Source: Lachnospiraceae bacterium
GTDB taxonomy: Bacteria; Bacillota; Clostridia; Lachnospirales; Lachnospiraceae
NCBI GenBank assembly: GCA_017551665.1
Contig: JAFZLB010000105.1
Location: forward strand, 1 to 64,000
DNA: 64,000 nt
Direction: 5' to 3'
Under the pieces are notes generated by a model. The model worked only from the letters and a program-made list of their open reading frames with translations. It was not told where the DNA came from and made no database searches. Of the stretch, positions 46,296 through 54,046 are shown piece after piece. Made by a program: the position numbers and the translations under genes. Position 1 is the stretch's first letter. Each line of letters begins with the position of its first letter.

Positions 46296-46324
46296 ACAAT
46301 AGCATAAACGCGAAAACAATGCAA
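46296..46324 (-). promoter_or_regulatory. promoter of the rpsF operon
   Basis: On the minus strand TTGCAT (46319-46324) and TATTGT (46296-46301) are 17 bp apart. The leader is about 63 nt. Confidence 0.6.
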
Positions 46325-46334
46325 GTGCTTTCTT

Positions 46335-47303
46335 TTAATACCCCGTATTGCGGTCCACGACGTTTTGGAGCGGCTCTCCGTTCGCGTAACGCTTCAGGTT
46401 GTCCGCGGAGATGCGGACAAAGCGCTCAAAGGTCTCCGCCAGCAGGTAATTGCTCGCCGCGTGGGGGGTGATGATCAGGTTTTTCGCCTTCCAGAGCGGG
46501 TGATCCGCGGGCAGCGGCTCCGGCACGCAGACATCGATGGCCGCGCCGCCCAGATGTTCTTCTTCCAAAACCTTGATCAGCGCGTCCTGGTCCACGGAAG
46601 TGCCGCGACCGACGTTGATGAGGAAGGCACCCTTCTTCATCTTGCGCAGCGTTTCTTCATTCATCAGATTGGCCGTCGCCTCGCCGCCGGGCAGGTTCAT
46701 GGCCACAATATCCGCGCGGGCCAGCACCTCATCCAGGCGGTCAATCGTGAACTGCTCGTCCACGCCCTCCGGCTTTTCGCCGTTCGTGCGGCGCACACCG
46801 AGGACATGTGCCCCCAGCGCCTTGACCTTTCTCGCGTAATCCCCGCCGATGTTGCCGATGCCCAGCACCGCCACCGTCGCGCTTTCAATGGAAATCGTGT
46901 TGCCCATCTGCTCCCATTTGCATTGCAGCTGATTGTCGCGGTATTGATGCAATCTGCGCACCAGCATCATCGTCAGTGCGAGCATGTGCTCCGACACCGC
47001 CAGGCCGTGTGCGCCGCGGGCGTTGCAGACCGTGACGCTCTCCGGCAGCCCCTCCGGGCCGATAAAGGCGTCCACGCCGGACCAGGACAGATGCACCCAT
47101 TCCAGCACCGGCGAGGCCTTCATCACGTCCACCGGCACAAAGCCGATCAGGGCGTTGACATCCGCCATATCTTCTTTTGTTACATCCTCCGTTGCCTTAC
47201 AGGTCAAACGGCAGCTGTGGGAGCTGCCGTCCGCAACCGAGGTGTACAGATCCTGATGCCGCGCTTCCAGACGGGAGAGCGCGACCAATACATGCTTTTC
47301 CAT
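46335..47303 (-). CDS. D-2-hydroxyacid dehydrogenase family protein
   Basis: The 322-residue NAD-dependent enzyme has the Rossmann motif VLGIGNIGGDYA, the catalytic Arg in INVGRGTSVD, Glu in DVCVPEPLPADHPL and His in TPHAASNY. The substrate is not fixed; glyoxylate/hydroxypyruvate or lactate-type acids are options. It follows the sirtuin gene by 15 nt. Confidence 0.9.
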   Translation of the reverse strand: MEKHVLVALSRLEARHQDLYTSVADGSSHSCRLTCKATEDVTKEDMADVNALIGFVPVDVMKASPVLEWVHLSWSGVDAFIGPEGLPESVTVCNARGAHGLAVSEHMLALTMMLVRRLHQYRDNQLQCKWEQMGNTISIESATVAVLGIGNIGGDYARKVKALGAHVLGVRRTNGEKPEGVDEQFTIDRLDEVLARADIVAMNLPGGEATANLMNEETLRKMKKGAFLINVGRGTSVDQDALIKVLEEEHLGGAAIDVCVPEPLPADHPLWKAKNLIITPHAASNYLLAETFERFVRISADNLKRYANGEPLQNVVDRNTGY

Positions 47304-47318
47304 TGTTTCGCCTTTCTC

Positions 47319-48035
47319 TTACAGTTGTGAGAAAATCTCCCCGATGGCACCCTGCACCAGCAGATCCGCCTGCTGATCCCTGGGTGTCGGGGATTTGTTG
47401 ACGACAACGAGCTTATCCCCGCGGTAATAATCAATCAGTCCCGCGGCGGGATATACCACGAGCGAGGTGCCGCCGATGATCAGCACGTCCGCGTTGCGGA
47501 TAAAGTCCACGGACTCCGCGATGACCTGCTGATCCAGACCCTCTTCGTATAACACGACGTCCGGCTTCACGCGGCCGCCGCAGGCGTCACAGACCGGGAC
47601 GCCCTCGCCCTCCAGCATATAATGAATGTCAAAAAACTTGCCGCATTTCTCACAGTAATTCCGCTGAACGCTGCCGTGCAGCTCCAGCACCTTCTTGCTC
47701 CCCGCCGCCTGGTGCAGCCCGTCAATGTTTTGCGTGATGACCGCGCGGCACTTGCCCTGCGCTTCCCACTCGGCGAGCTTCTTATGTGCGGCGTTCGGCT
47801 TCGCGTCGGGCGCCAGCATCTTGTCCCGGTAAAATGTAAAGAATTCTTCCGGGCGGCTGACGTAAAAGGTATGACTCACGATCTGCTCCGGCGGGTATTT
47901 GTATTTCATCGCGTACAGGCCGTCCTGCGAACGGAAATCCGGAATCCCGCTTTCCGTCGAAACGCCCGCGCCGCCGAAAAAGACGATGTTGTCCGTGCCC
48001 GCGATGAGCTCGCGGAGTTTTTCGATTGCATCCAT
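47319..48035 (-). CDS. cobB: NAD-dependent protein deacylase (sirtuin)
   Basis: The 238-residue sirtuin has GGAGVSTESGIPDFRS, QNIDGLHQAAG, the catalytic His in LELHGSVQRN, four zinc cysteines (CEKC and CDAC) and GGTSLVVYPAAG. It removes acyl groups from lysines using NAD+. It begins 3 nt after the S1-domain gene, so they are co-transcribed. Confidence 0.94.
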   Translation of the reverse strand: MDAIEKLRELIAGTDNIVFFGGAGVSTESGIPDFRSQDGLYAMKYKYPPEQIVSHTFYVSRPEEFFTFYRDKMLAPDAKPNAAHKKLAEWEAQGKCRAVITQNIDGLHQAAGSKKVLELHGSVQRNYCEKCGKFFDIHYMLEGEGVPVCDACGGRVKPDVVLYEEGLDQQVIAESVDFIRNADVLIIGGTSLVVYPAAGLIDYYRGDKLVVVNKSPTPRDQQADLLVQGAIGEIFSQL

Positions 48036-48038
48036 GCT

Positions 48039-49244
48039 TCAGAACCCTGCTTTTTTGATCAGATCCGCGAGGGATGTGGTGACCTCCCCGCCGGATTTGT
48101 ATTCCACATGCTCTTCCTGCACGGCCTCGACCTGCGCCGCGCCCTCCACGTCCTTCATGGAGAGGGAGATCTTACCGTCCTTGACCTGCATTACCTTGAC
48201 CTTGACTTTGTCACCGACTTTTAAGACATCCGCCGGCAGCTTGATGCGTTCCCGGGAAATGCGCGAGACATGCACAAGGCCGCTTAAGCCCTCGCCGAGG
48301 TCCACAAAGGCGCCGAAGTCCGTCAGTGTCTCCACGGTGCCTTCCGTGATGAGACCGGGCTTCAGATTGGACACCTTGGCGGCACGCTCCTTGTCCGCCT
48401 GCTCCCGCAGAATCTCCTTTGCGGAAAGCACCAGCTTCTTCCCTTCCGGGTCACAGGTGACGACACGCGCCTCAATCGTCTTGCCGACAAAGGAAGGCAG
48501 GGCGGCATCCTCCACGAAGGACAGCGCCAGCTTCGATGCCGGAATAAACGCGCGAAGGCCCTCCGGATACGCGATGACGCCGGCCTTCACCGTATCCGTG
48601 ATTTTGACGCTGAGCGTCTTTTTTTCCTTCATCGCATCCTTCAGAATATCCCAGGACAGTTTCTGTGCCGCGTCCTTGACGGAAAGCAGGAGATTGCCGT
48701 GCCCGTCGTCCGTGCGTTTGACGATGGCGCTGATCTCATCGCCGATGCGCACGTCGTCCAGAAGATTGAACTTCGGGTTCGCGCTGAAATCCTGCCGGCG
48801 GACGATACCTGCGGCGTAGTGCGCAAGATCAACCGTCGCCTCCTCTTCCGAAACCGCGATCACGGTTCCCTTGACGACGTCGCCCACATCAATCTTGCGC
48901 ATGGAATTATCGATGGCGTCCTTGTAATCATCCATACTTTCCTTGGAGCGGAAGGCCTGTGAATTTTCGCTTGCCGTTTCCACGGCATTTCCGACGGCTC
49001 TTGCGGTTTCTTCCATGGCGGCGGATGCGGCATGTACCGCTTCCTTGTTTTCCGCGGCGGTCTCCACCGCCTGCGTCACGGCCTTTGCGCTTTCCTCCAC
49101 GGCCGCCGCCGCTTCTCCCGCCACATGACGGTTCGTGGCTGCCGTTTCGACGGCGTTATCCACCGCCTTCGCGGTTTCCTGTACCGCGTCCGCAGCGGTA
49201 TCCACCGCTTCCTGTGTCGCTTCTTTAATCTGTTGGTCTTCCAT
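48039..49244 (-). CDS. S1 RNA-binding protein with N-terminal 28-residue repeats
   Basis: The 401-residue protein has three 28-residue helical repeats at about 23-106, each of the form ETAKAVxxAVETAxxN. Three S1 domains follow: about 124-195 (VGDVVKGTVIAVSEEEATVDL), 205-280 and 300-370 (LITEGTVETLTDFGAFVDLGEGLSGLVHVSRIS). Short RpsA-like proteins of Firmicutes have similar S1 sets. The alanine-rich repeats are not part of the usual family and may form an extended helix. GGAGGAAG precedes the ATG. Confidence 0.85.
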   Translation of the reverse strand: MEDQQIKEATQEAVDTAADAVQETAKAVDNAVETAATNRHVAGEAAAAVEESAKAVTQAVETAAENKEAVHAASAAMEETARAVGNAVETASENSQAFRSKESMDDYKDAIDNSMRKIDVGDVVKGTVIAVSEEEATVDLAHYAAGIVRRQDFSANPKFNLLDDVRIGDEISAIVKRTDDGHGNLLLSVKDAAQKLSWDILKDAMKEKKTLSVKITDTVKAGVIAYPEGLRAFIPASKLALSFVEDAALPSFVGKTIEARVVTCDPEGKKLVLSAKEILREQADKERAAKVSNLKPGLITEGTVETLTDFGAFVDLGEGLSGLVHVSRISRERIKLPADVLKVGDKVKVKVMQVKDGKISLSMKDVEGAAQVEAVQEEHVEYKSGGEVTTSLADLIKKAGF

Positions 49245-49310
49245 GTGATTTGCTTCCTCCCCGATGCAGCGTGATTTGTCCGTGTTTCTACGGATGGTTG
49301 CTTTGCTAAG

Positions 49311-49316
49311 ATTATA
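49311..49316 (-). promoter_or_regulatory. extended -10 promoter of the S1-sirtuin-dehydrogenase operon
   Basis: On the minus strand TGTTATAAT forms an extended -10 box. No good -35 is seen. The leader is about 60 nt. Confidence 0.55.
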
Positions 49317-49373
49317 ACATGAAGTGTTTGGGAAAAGAAGCGTGTTTTTGCATTTCTCGCTCCTGTTTCTCCG

Positions 49374-50156
49374 TCAGAAATATGTGAGCTCCGCCACGCA
49401 GCAGCTTTCTCCCCGCAGTCTGAGATCCACCGTGCAGAGGCGCGTTCCCTTTTCTTCGTCCGTTTCTTCGAAAAAGAAGGGCGTCAGCGTATCGCCCAGA
49501 CGCGCCTGCTTCTTGTACTCCGTCCGCAGGCGCAGGATGTTCCTTCCGTCCCCCTCCGGCACATGTGCCGCGATCTGTTTGCCGGATTCCGCAAGCGCCT
49601 CCATGGCCATCGCCACATATTGTCCGTTGTTCACATGCCCGTTGGAATCCAGGTGATGTGCGTGGACCGTCAGGGGCGCCGCCTCGATCCCGCCCTCCTT
49701 CGGAAGACGGATCTTCCGGTCCCGGTATTCCATCGGCAGCTTTTCCTCCAGTGTGTAACGGGACTGATGCTCCTCCGTCATCCTTGCGGGGATCATCTCC
49801 TTCATGTCCATCAGCGCCCAGAAGGAATTCGCGACCGCAAGGCGTTCTCCTGTCTCGTTCCCCGCTTCGTCCAGCGCGTCCATGAAATAATTGCGCAGTC
49901 CGGAAAAGCCCTTCAGCGCGTAGGGCACCGTCCCGACACGCACGCGCTCATACAGCGACGGCAGCCGCGTGATGTCGATCTGCCAGTAGGCCAGCACCCA
50001 GGCCAGTCCCTGCTCGTGCAGATAATGCCAGCCCGCGCCGATCTCCTCCGTCTGGAAGGTGGAGCAGTCCTGGAAGTAATTGATGAGCGCCGGGATGCGC
50101 AGCACCAGGTTTTCGTCCGTCTCGCTGTAACGGATGCGGGAATCAAAGCTGTACAT
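49374..50156 (-). CDS. acyl-ACP thioesterase
   Basis: The 260-residue protein fits the bacterial FatA/FatB-like family with two hot-dog halves: an N-terminal half beginning MYSFDSRIRYSETDEN and a second with HAHHLDSNGHVNNGQYV (Asn and His active-site residues). It releases fatty acids from acyl carrier protein. I start it at ATG 50156, which overlaps the bioY end by 14 nt; the longer frame is read-through. Confidence 0.9.
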   Translation of the reverse strand: MYSFDSRIRYSETDENLVLRIPALINYFQDCSTFQTEEIGAGWHYLHEQGLAWVLAYWQIDITRLPSLYERVRVGTVPYALKGFSGLRNYFMDALDEAGNETGERLAVANSFWALMDMKEMIPARMTEEHQSRYTLEEKLPMEYRDRKIRLPKEGGIEAAPLTVHAHHLDSNGHVNNGQYVAMAMEALAESGKQIAAHVPEGDGRNILRLRTEYKKQARLGDTLTPFFFEETDEEKGTRLCTVDLRLRGESCCVAELTYF

Positions 50157-50700
50157 TCTGAAGGATACCGGTCCGCAGCAGCGCCGTGTGCAGGGCGTTC
50201 CCCGCCACAATAGCCGCCGCAATTTTCAGCAGATCAAACGGAAGAAAGGGAAAGACACAAACGGAAAGCGCCGCGGAAACGGTCATTCCTTCCGTGGAAA
50301 CCACAAACCAGGCGGTGCCGAGGACATACAGCAACAGCAGGCCGAGGAGCATCGCGGCACTTTGGATGAGCACGCGCGGAATGCGGGGATGTTTGAAGGA
50401 GCTTCGCACACCGATGGCGCAGATCAGAACGAGCGGCAGATAGCCCGCAAGGTAACCGCCGGTGGGACCGAGCACCCTTGTCAGCCCGGCGGCGTAGCCT
50501 GCGAACACCGGCAGTCCGGCGCAGCCCAGCAGCAGATAGACAAGGCAGGCTGTCACCGCCTGCGACGGCGGCAGCACGAAGGACACCAGATACAGCACAA
50601 ACACGCCGAGGGATACCGGCACGGGGCCGACGGGAACACTGACCGGACACAGCACGCACAGCAGCGCCGTCATCAGGGCGATCTGTGTCAGTCTCAGCAT
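50143..50700 (-). CDS. bioY: biotin transporter substrate-binding subunit BioY
   Basis: The 185-residue protein has six hydrophobic helices and the BioY motifs VPVGPVPVSLGVF, GCAGLPVFAGYAAGLTRVLGPTGGYLAGYL and the C-terminal KIAAAIVAGNALH. It is the S component of an ECF transporter; its energising module is not in the window. It overlaps the macrodomain gene by 7 nt. Biotin uptake next to a fatty acid gene is sensible, since acetyl-CoA carboxylase needs biotin. Confidence 0.93.
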   Translation of the reverse strand: MLRLTQIALMTALLCVLCPVSVPVGPVPVSLGVFVLYLVSFVLPPSQAVTACLVYLLLGCAGLPVFAGYAAGLTRVLGPTGGYLAGYLPLVLICAIGVRSSFKHPRIPRVLIQSAAMLLGLLLLYVLGTAWFVVSTEGMTVSAALSVCVFPFLPFDLLKIAAAIVAGNALHTALLRTGILQNVQL

Positions 50701-51224
50701 GCTTTCGCCCCCATGACGTCCAGGTAAACCTCTTGCATGGCTTTGTCATAGCAGACCACCGTCACCCGCAGATCATAGGAAGGATGCTCCTCCTGCCAGG
50801 CGCGGATGGTGCGCAGCGCGATCGTCGCCGCGTCCTTCGCGGGGTAACCGTAGGCGCCCGCGGAGATGGCCGGAAACGCGATGCTGTGCAGATCATTCTC
50901 CATGGCAAGACCGAGGGAATTGCGGTAACACAGCTCCAGCATTTCCGCGTTCTCTTCCTTCCCCGTATACACGGGTCCGACGGTATGAATCACATGCTTT
51001 GCGGGAAGCTTGTAGCCCTTTGTGATCTTGGCCTCTCCGGTTTCGCAGCCGCCCAGTGTAAAGCATTCGTTCCAAAGCTCCCGCCCCGCGGCGTTGTGAA
51101 TGGCACCGTCCACCCCGCCGCCAGACAGCAACGTTTTGTTCGCGGCATTGACAATGGCATCCACCTGCAGCGTCGTGATGTCACCGATGATCAGTTCAAT
51201 GTTGTATTCCTGTTGTTTTTCCAT
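50694..51224 (-). CDS. macrodomain protein (ADP-ribose binding/hydrolase)
   Basis: The 176-residue protein has the MacroD-type motifs GDITTLQVDAIVNAANKTLLSGGGVDGAIHNAAG, HTVGPVY and AFPAISAGAYGYP. Such proteins remove ADP-ribose or deacetylate O-acetyl-ADP-ribose, a product of sirtuins. A sirtuin gene lies 3 kb away. I start it at ATG 51224, since the longer frame to 51416 runs through the promoter. Confidence 0.93.
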   Translation of the reverse strand: MEKQQEYNIELIIGDITTLQVDAIVNAANKTLLSGGGVDGAIHNAAGRELWNECFTLGGCETGEAKITKGYKLPAKHVIHTVGPVYTGKEENAEMLELCYRNSLGLAMENDLHSIAFPAISAGAYGYPAKDAATIALRTIRAWQEEHPSYDLRVTVVCYDKAMQEVYLDVMGAKAC

Positions 51225-51230
51225 GTGAGG

Positions 51231-51259
51231 ATTATACCATACCCGCCGTCTTTTGTGAA
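51231..51259 (-). promoter_or_regulatory. promoter of the macrodomain gene (leaderless)
   Basis: On the minus strand TTCACA (51254-51259) and TATAAT (51231-51236) are 17 bp apart. TATAAT ends exactly 6 nt before the ATG at 51224, so the first transcribed base is probably the A of ATG. No ribosome site is present. Confidence 0.75.
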
Positions 51260-51356
51260 AGGCGGTGTGGAACGTTCGCACGGCCGTCCGCTGCGGAGCC
51301 CGCCATCCGTCAGGGCAGCCGATGCGCCGGGCATGGCGGGCAAAAGGGATGTGTGG

Positions 51357-51362
51357 TAGAAT
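51357..51362 (+). promoter_or_regulatory. extended -10 promoter of nrdG
   Basis: TGG-TAGAAT is an extended -10 box about 72 nt before the nrdG ATG. No clear -35 or NrdR box is seen here. Confidence 0.4.
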
Positions 51363-51433
51363 GAGGGAACAGGCAAAGGACGGCGATAGAACAAGCGGAA
51401 ACAAAAACGTCAGCATAGAACGGAGAATTTCGG

Positions 51434-52261
51434 ATGTACTACGGAGAAATCAAAAAAGTTGATATCGCGAACGGCCCGGGCGTGAGAGTGAGTCTCTTTG
51501 TCTCGGGCTGTACGCATCACTGTGTGGACTGCTTCAATGCGGAGACCTGGAATCCGCGCTTTGGGCAGGAATTCACGGAAAAGACAAAGGAAGAGATTCT
51601 GGAAGCGCTTGCGCCGGAGCATATCGCCGGTCTGACGGTGCTGGGCGGAGAGCCCTTTGAACCGGACAACCAGCGGGTGCTTCTGCCGCTGCTTCGCGAA
51701 GTGCGCGAACGTTTCCCGGAAAAAAGCATCTGGGTGTATTCCGGTTATCTCTTTGACAAAGAAATCCAAAGCACGCTTCCCGCAGGGACAGTGCTTCCGC
51801 CGGACAAGGCAGTGGAAGCGCTGCTTCCCGGAGAGGGCGTAAATGTCCTGATCGTGGAAAGCGGCCGGGAACGCGCGGAGGTCTGGTACCGCTGCGGTAC
51901 GCCTTCGCCCCGCGCGGCCGGCGCACAGAAGCCGGAGGCGCAGGGAGAAGACGCTCCCGCAGAGGCGGCGGAACAGGCACGCGCAAGACGCAGAGCCATG
52001 CTGCACCGCGCCATCGATCAGGCCGGCGATGACCTGATGTCCTTAAGCCCGGAGAAGGTCGTCATCCGTCTGGGTGCGCCCTACCGCAGCGCACACTGCG
52101 AGGTGACGGAGGATCTGCTGTCCCTGATTGACGTTCTCGTGGACGGCAAATTCATCTTCATGGAAAAAGACCTCTCCCTGCAGTTCCGCGGCTCCCGCAA
52201 CCAGCGCCTCATTGACGTACCGGCGTCGCTTGCGGCGGGGAAGGTTTTGCTCCGGCAGTAA
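51434..52261 (+). CDS. nrdG: anaerobic ribonucleotide reductase activating protein, enlarged
   Basis: The 275-residue radical SAM protein makes the glycyl radical on NrdD. The cluster motif is Cys26-x3-Cys30-x2-Cys33 (GCTHHCVDC), followed by GLTVLGGEPFE and, near the end, DVLVDGKFI and DLSLQFRGSRNQRLID. Normal NrdG has about 155-180 residues. Here about 110 extra residues (about 112-222) lie between WVYSGYLFDKE and the VDGKFI segment, partly Ala/Glu/Arg-rich. The frame is clean, so it is a real insertion. Its partner nrdD is at 54.7 kb on the other strand. Confidence 0.88.
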   Translation: MYYGEIKKVDIANGPGVRVSLFVSGCTHHCVDCFNAETWNPRFGQEFTEKTKEEILEALAPEHIAGLTVLGGEPFEPDNQRVLLPLLREVRERFPEKSIWVYSGYLFDKEIQSTLPAGTVLPPDKAVEALLPGEGVNVLIVESGRERAEVWYRCGTPSPRAAGAQKPEAQGEDAPAEAAEQARARRRAMLHRAIDQAGDDLMSLSPEKVVIRLGAPYRSAHCEVTEDLLSLIDVLVDGKFIFMEKDLSLQFRGSRNQRLIDVPASLAAGKVLLRQ

Positions 52262-52302
52262 GAAACCGTTCTTCCCGCCCGGATGCGTGTATTGTTTTTC
52301 TC

Positions 52303-53556
52303 TTACACTTCCTCCGTCCGCTCCGCCTCGTACACCGGGCGGTTGACCCTGCCCGGCAGGTAAATCAGCAGGATGACCGCCAGCGCGTTAAAGATCGCGA
52401 AGCCCACGACGGCCGCGCGGATGGGGATGCGGTCGCCGATGTATCCCGCCAACAGCGTGAACAGCACGCCGGCGGTGCTGATCATCAGATTGAAGATCGC
52501 ACCGATCCTGGCCCGCATTTCGGCGGGGATGTAGGATTTCGTCGCGGTTTCCCTGAGGGTGTAGCTGGTATTCCCGAGTCCCCCCTGCATCGCATAGTCC
52601 GCGATGATCAGCGGGTACGGCAAAAAGAGCAGAACACCCGTCAGCACATTCAGCGCCATATAAACAAACTTCACGACCGCGAAGCGCTTCTTCACCGGCA
52701 CCTTCTTTTTGTACAGAAAGATGCCGCTGAGGAGCCTTGCCGCCATGGATGCACTGGTCGCAAAGCCGTACCTTGTGATGCCCAGATGCGGCGTCGTCTG
52801 GAAATATGTGCGTTCCAGAACATAGATGCCGTCGCCGGTGCTGAAGGAAATGCTCATGTAGGTGAAGATGTTCCGCACGCCCTTCTCTTTTTTGAAATAG
52901 CGGAAGCCCTCCTTCAGATCCACGAAGTAGCTCTGCAGTGACATCGTGTCTTCTCCCGTTCCGATCTTCCCGTCCACCGAAATCTGCGCCTCAATGAAAA
53001 TGGCAAGAACGATCGTCGCCGCCGAAATGAAGAGCAGCAGATGGATCGGCATCAGCGTATAGAGGATGGTGGCCACCGGTGCCATAACGATGGTGATTGA
53101 ATCCTGCAGCATCCCGGCCACCGAAAAGCCCTTCTGTTCCAGTCCGACCGGAATCAGATCCGGGTACCAGGCGTCATAAGCCAGCCGGTAAAACACGGCC
53201 AGCGTGCTCTCCACCAGCGTGAACAGCACATAGGCGCCGTAGTGAAACGCGGAGCGCCAAGTGTACAGCCCCATCCACGCAAAAGTGAGAAAAAACAGCA
53301 CATCCAGCACCACGATCCAGCGTTTTTTGGAGCCGCGGTCGATGAGCGGCGCCACGACAATCGACAGCAGAATGTCCGGCAACATCCCGCAGACGAGGAT
53401 AAAGGCTGCCAGAAATGTCGACTGTGTTTCGTCAAATACCAGCAGACTCATCGGCAGGTGCATGATTTCCCCGCCGATGATGGAGATGGCGCTGGTCAGA
53501 GTTATTTTTGTAAAATCTTTCGTCCAAAGACCCTTTGTTTTTGTTGTCCTTTCCAT
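52303..53556 (-). CDS. MFS efflux-type transporter
   Basis: The 417-residue protein has about 12 membrane helices and the MFS loop-2/3 motif APLIDRGSKKRWIVV, resembling the Mef/MFS_3 group of drug exporters. The start is ATG 53556 (GGGAGGAA upstream); the longer frame to 53763 reads back through leader terminators. A leader of about 450 nt carries a stalling-type peptide, an attenuator, a second terminator and an overlapping uORF, which suggests drug-inducible expression. The substrate is not known. Confidence 0.85.
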   Translation of the reverse strand: MERTTKTKGLWTKDFTKITLTSAISIIGGEIMHLPMSLLVFDETQSTFLAAFILVCGMLPDILLSIVVAPLIDRGSKKRWIVVLDVLFFLTFAWMGLYTWRSAFHYGAYVLFTLVESTLAVFYRLAYDAWYPDLIPVGLEQKGFSVAGMLQDSITIVMAPVATILYTLMPIHLLLFISAATIVLAIFIEAQISVDGKIGTGEDTMSLQSYFVDLKEGFRYFKKEKGVRNIFTYMSISFSTGDGIYVLERTYFQTTPHLGITRYGFATSASMAARLLSGIFLYKKKVPVKKRFAVVKFVYMALNVLTGVLLFLPYPLIIADYAMQGGLGNTSYTLRETATKSYIPAEMRARIGAIFNLMISTAGVLFTLLAGYIGDRIPIRAAVVGFAIFNALAVILLIYLPGRVNRPVYEAERTEEV

Positions 53557-53657
53557 GTATTCCTCCCGGGTGCGCTTCCCTTTTCCCACGCACCCTGTAT
53601 TCTCTTGTTTCCCGTTTGTCTTTCGTATCCTTTTTGGTTTTCTTTTCCTGTTATCAT
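53502..53657 (-). CDS. 51-codon uORF overlapping the MFS start
   Basis: AAAGGAGG and a 6-nt spacer precede ATG 53657, the best ribosome site of this locus. The frame reads MITGKENQKGYERQTGNKRI and continues, rich in Lys, Gln, Gly and Arg, to a stop at 53502, inside the MFS gene in another frame. Translation across the MFS ribosome site would interfere with or couple to MFS translation. It may be regulatory rather than a functional peptide. Confidence 0.45.
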   Translation of the reverse strand: MITGKENQKGYERQTGNKRIQGAWEKGSAPGRNTWKGQQKQRVFGRKILQK

Positions 53658-53681
53658 CTGTTTCCTCCTTTCTTTCAAATG

Positions 53682-53704
53682 AAAAACCCCGGCCGCAGCC
53701 GGGG
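53682..53704 (-). terminator. second leader terminator of the MFS gene
   Basis: A perfect 7-bp stem CCCCGGC/GCCGGGG with a 4-nt loop is followed on the minus strand by five T. It lies upstream of the uORF and MFS gene, so it must be read through for expression. Confidence 0.75.
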
Positions 53705-53781
53705 CACCTTGCGTCATACGGGTTTGTTGTTCCTGCGTCATTCGCGGCTGCGGATAGTATCATCCTGCCGTATCAGACAAC

Positions 53782-53860
53782 AAAAAACAGGCTTCCCGAA
53801 ATGAGCGGGGTGCGGAACCGACTGCAAACCACAACTGCCTCCCGTTACGGGAAGCACCTG
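53782..53860 (-). promoter_or_regulatory. attenuator: terminator with competing hairpin
   Basis: On the minus strand CAGG-TG-CTTCCCG (53860-53848) pairs with CGGGAAGCCTG (53798-53788), an 11-bp stem with a 2-nt bulge, followed by six T. The same CTTCCC can instead pair with GGGAGG immediately downstream (loop GTAAC), which would break the terminator. This mutually exclusive arrangement is the hallmark of attenuation. Confidence 0.6.
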
Positions 53861-53879
53861 CAGAGGTGACAAAACACAC

Positions 53880-53908
53880 GGACACTGGCGGCGTTTTGCC
53901 CCGTGTCC
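53880..53908 (-). promoter_or_regulatory. leader hairpin after the leader peptide
   Basis: GGACAC/GTGTCC with an inner GGC-AAAAC-GCC forms a hairpin starting 11 nt after the leader-peptide stop. It may act as a pause or first switch element. Confidence 0.45.
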
Positions 53909-53919
53909 CTGCGTGCATG

Positions 53920-53955
53920 TCACACGCGATCGTTCCTGACCCTTATTTCGCTCAT
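53920..53955 (-). CDS. leader peptide with Arg-Val-Arg motif
   Basis: An 11-residue frame reads MSEIRVRNDRV. AGGTG lies 5 nt before its ATG. It is the first frame on the transcript from the promoter at 54017-54046. The Arg-x-Arg motif at residues 5-7 matches the +x+ pattern of macrolide arrest peptides such as the MRLR leaders of ermD and mef genes. It is followed by hairpins and an MFS gene. Confidence 0.5.
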   Translation of the reverse strand: MSEIRVRNDRV

Positions 53956-54016
53956 CCTTTCACCTGTTTCCTTTCAGCAGTTTCCGTTCCGCCTATGTAT
54001 CGCGAAACGCCCATAC

Positions 54017-54046
54017 AGAATACCATACAACAAACACGCGTGTCAA
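54017..54046 (-). promoter_or_regulatory. promoter of the MFS leader transcript
   Basis: On the minus strand TTGACA (54041-54046) and TATTCT (54017-54022) are 18 bp apart. The TGA of the truncated toxin frame lies within the -35 box. Confidence 0.65.
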
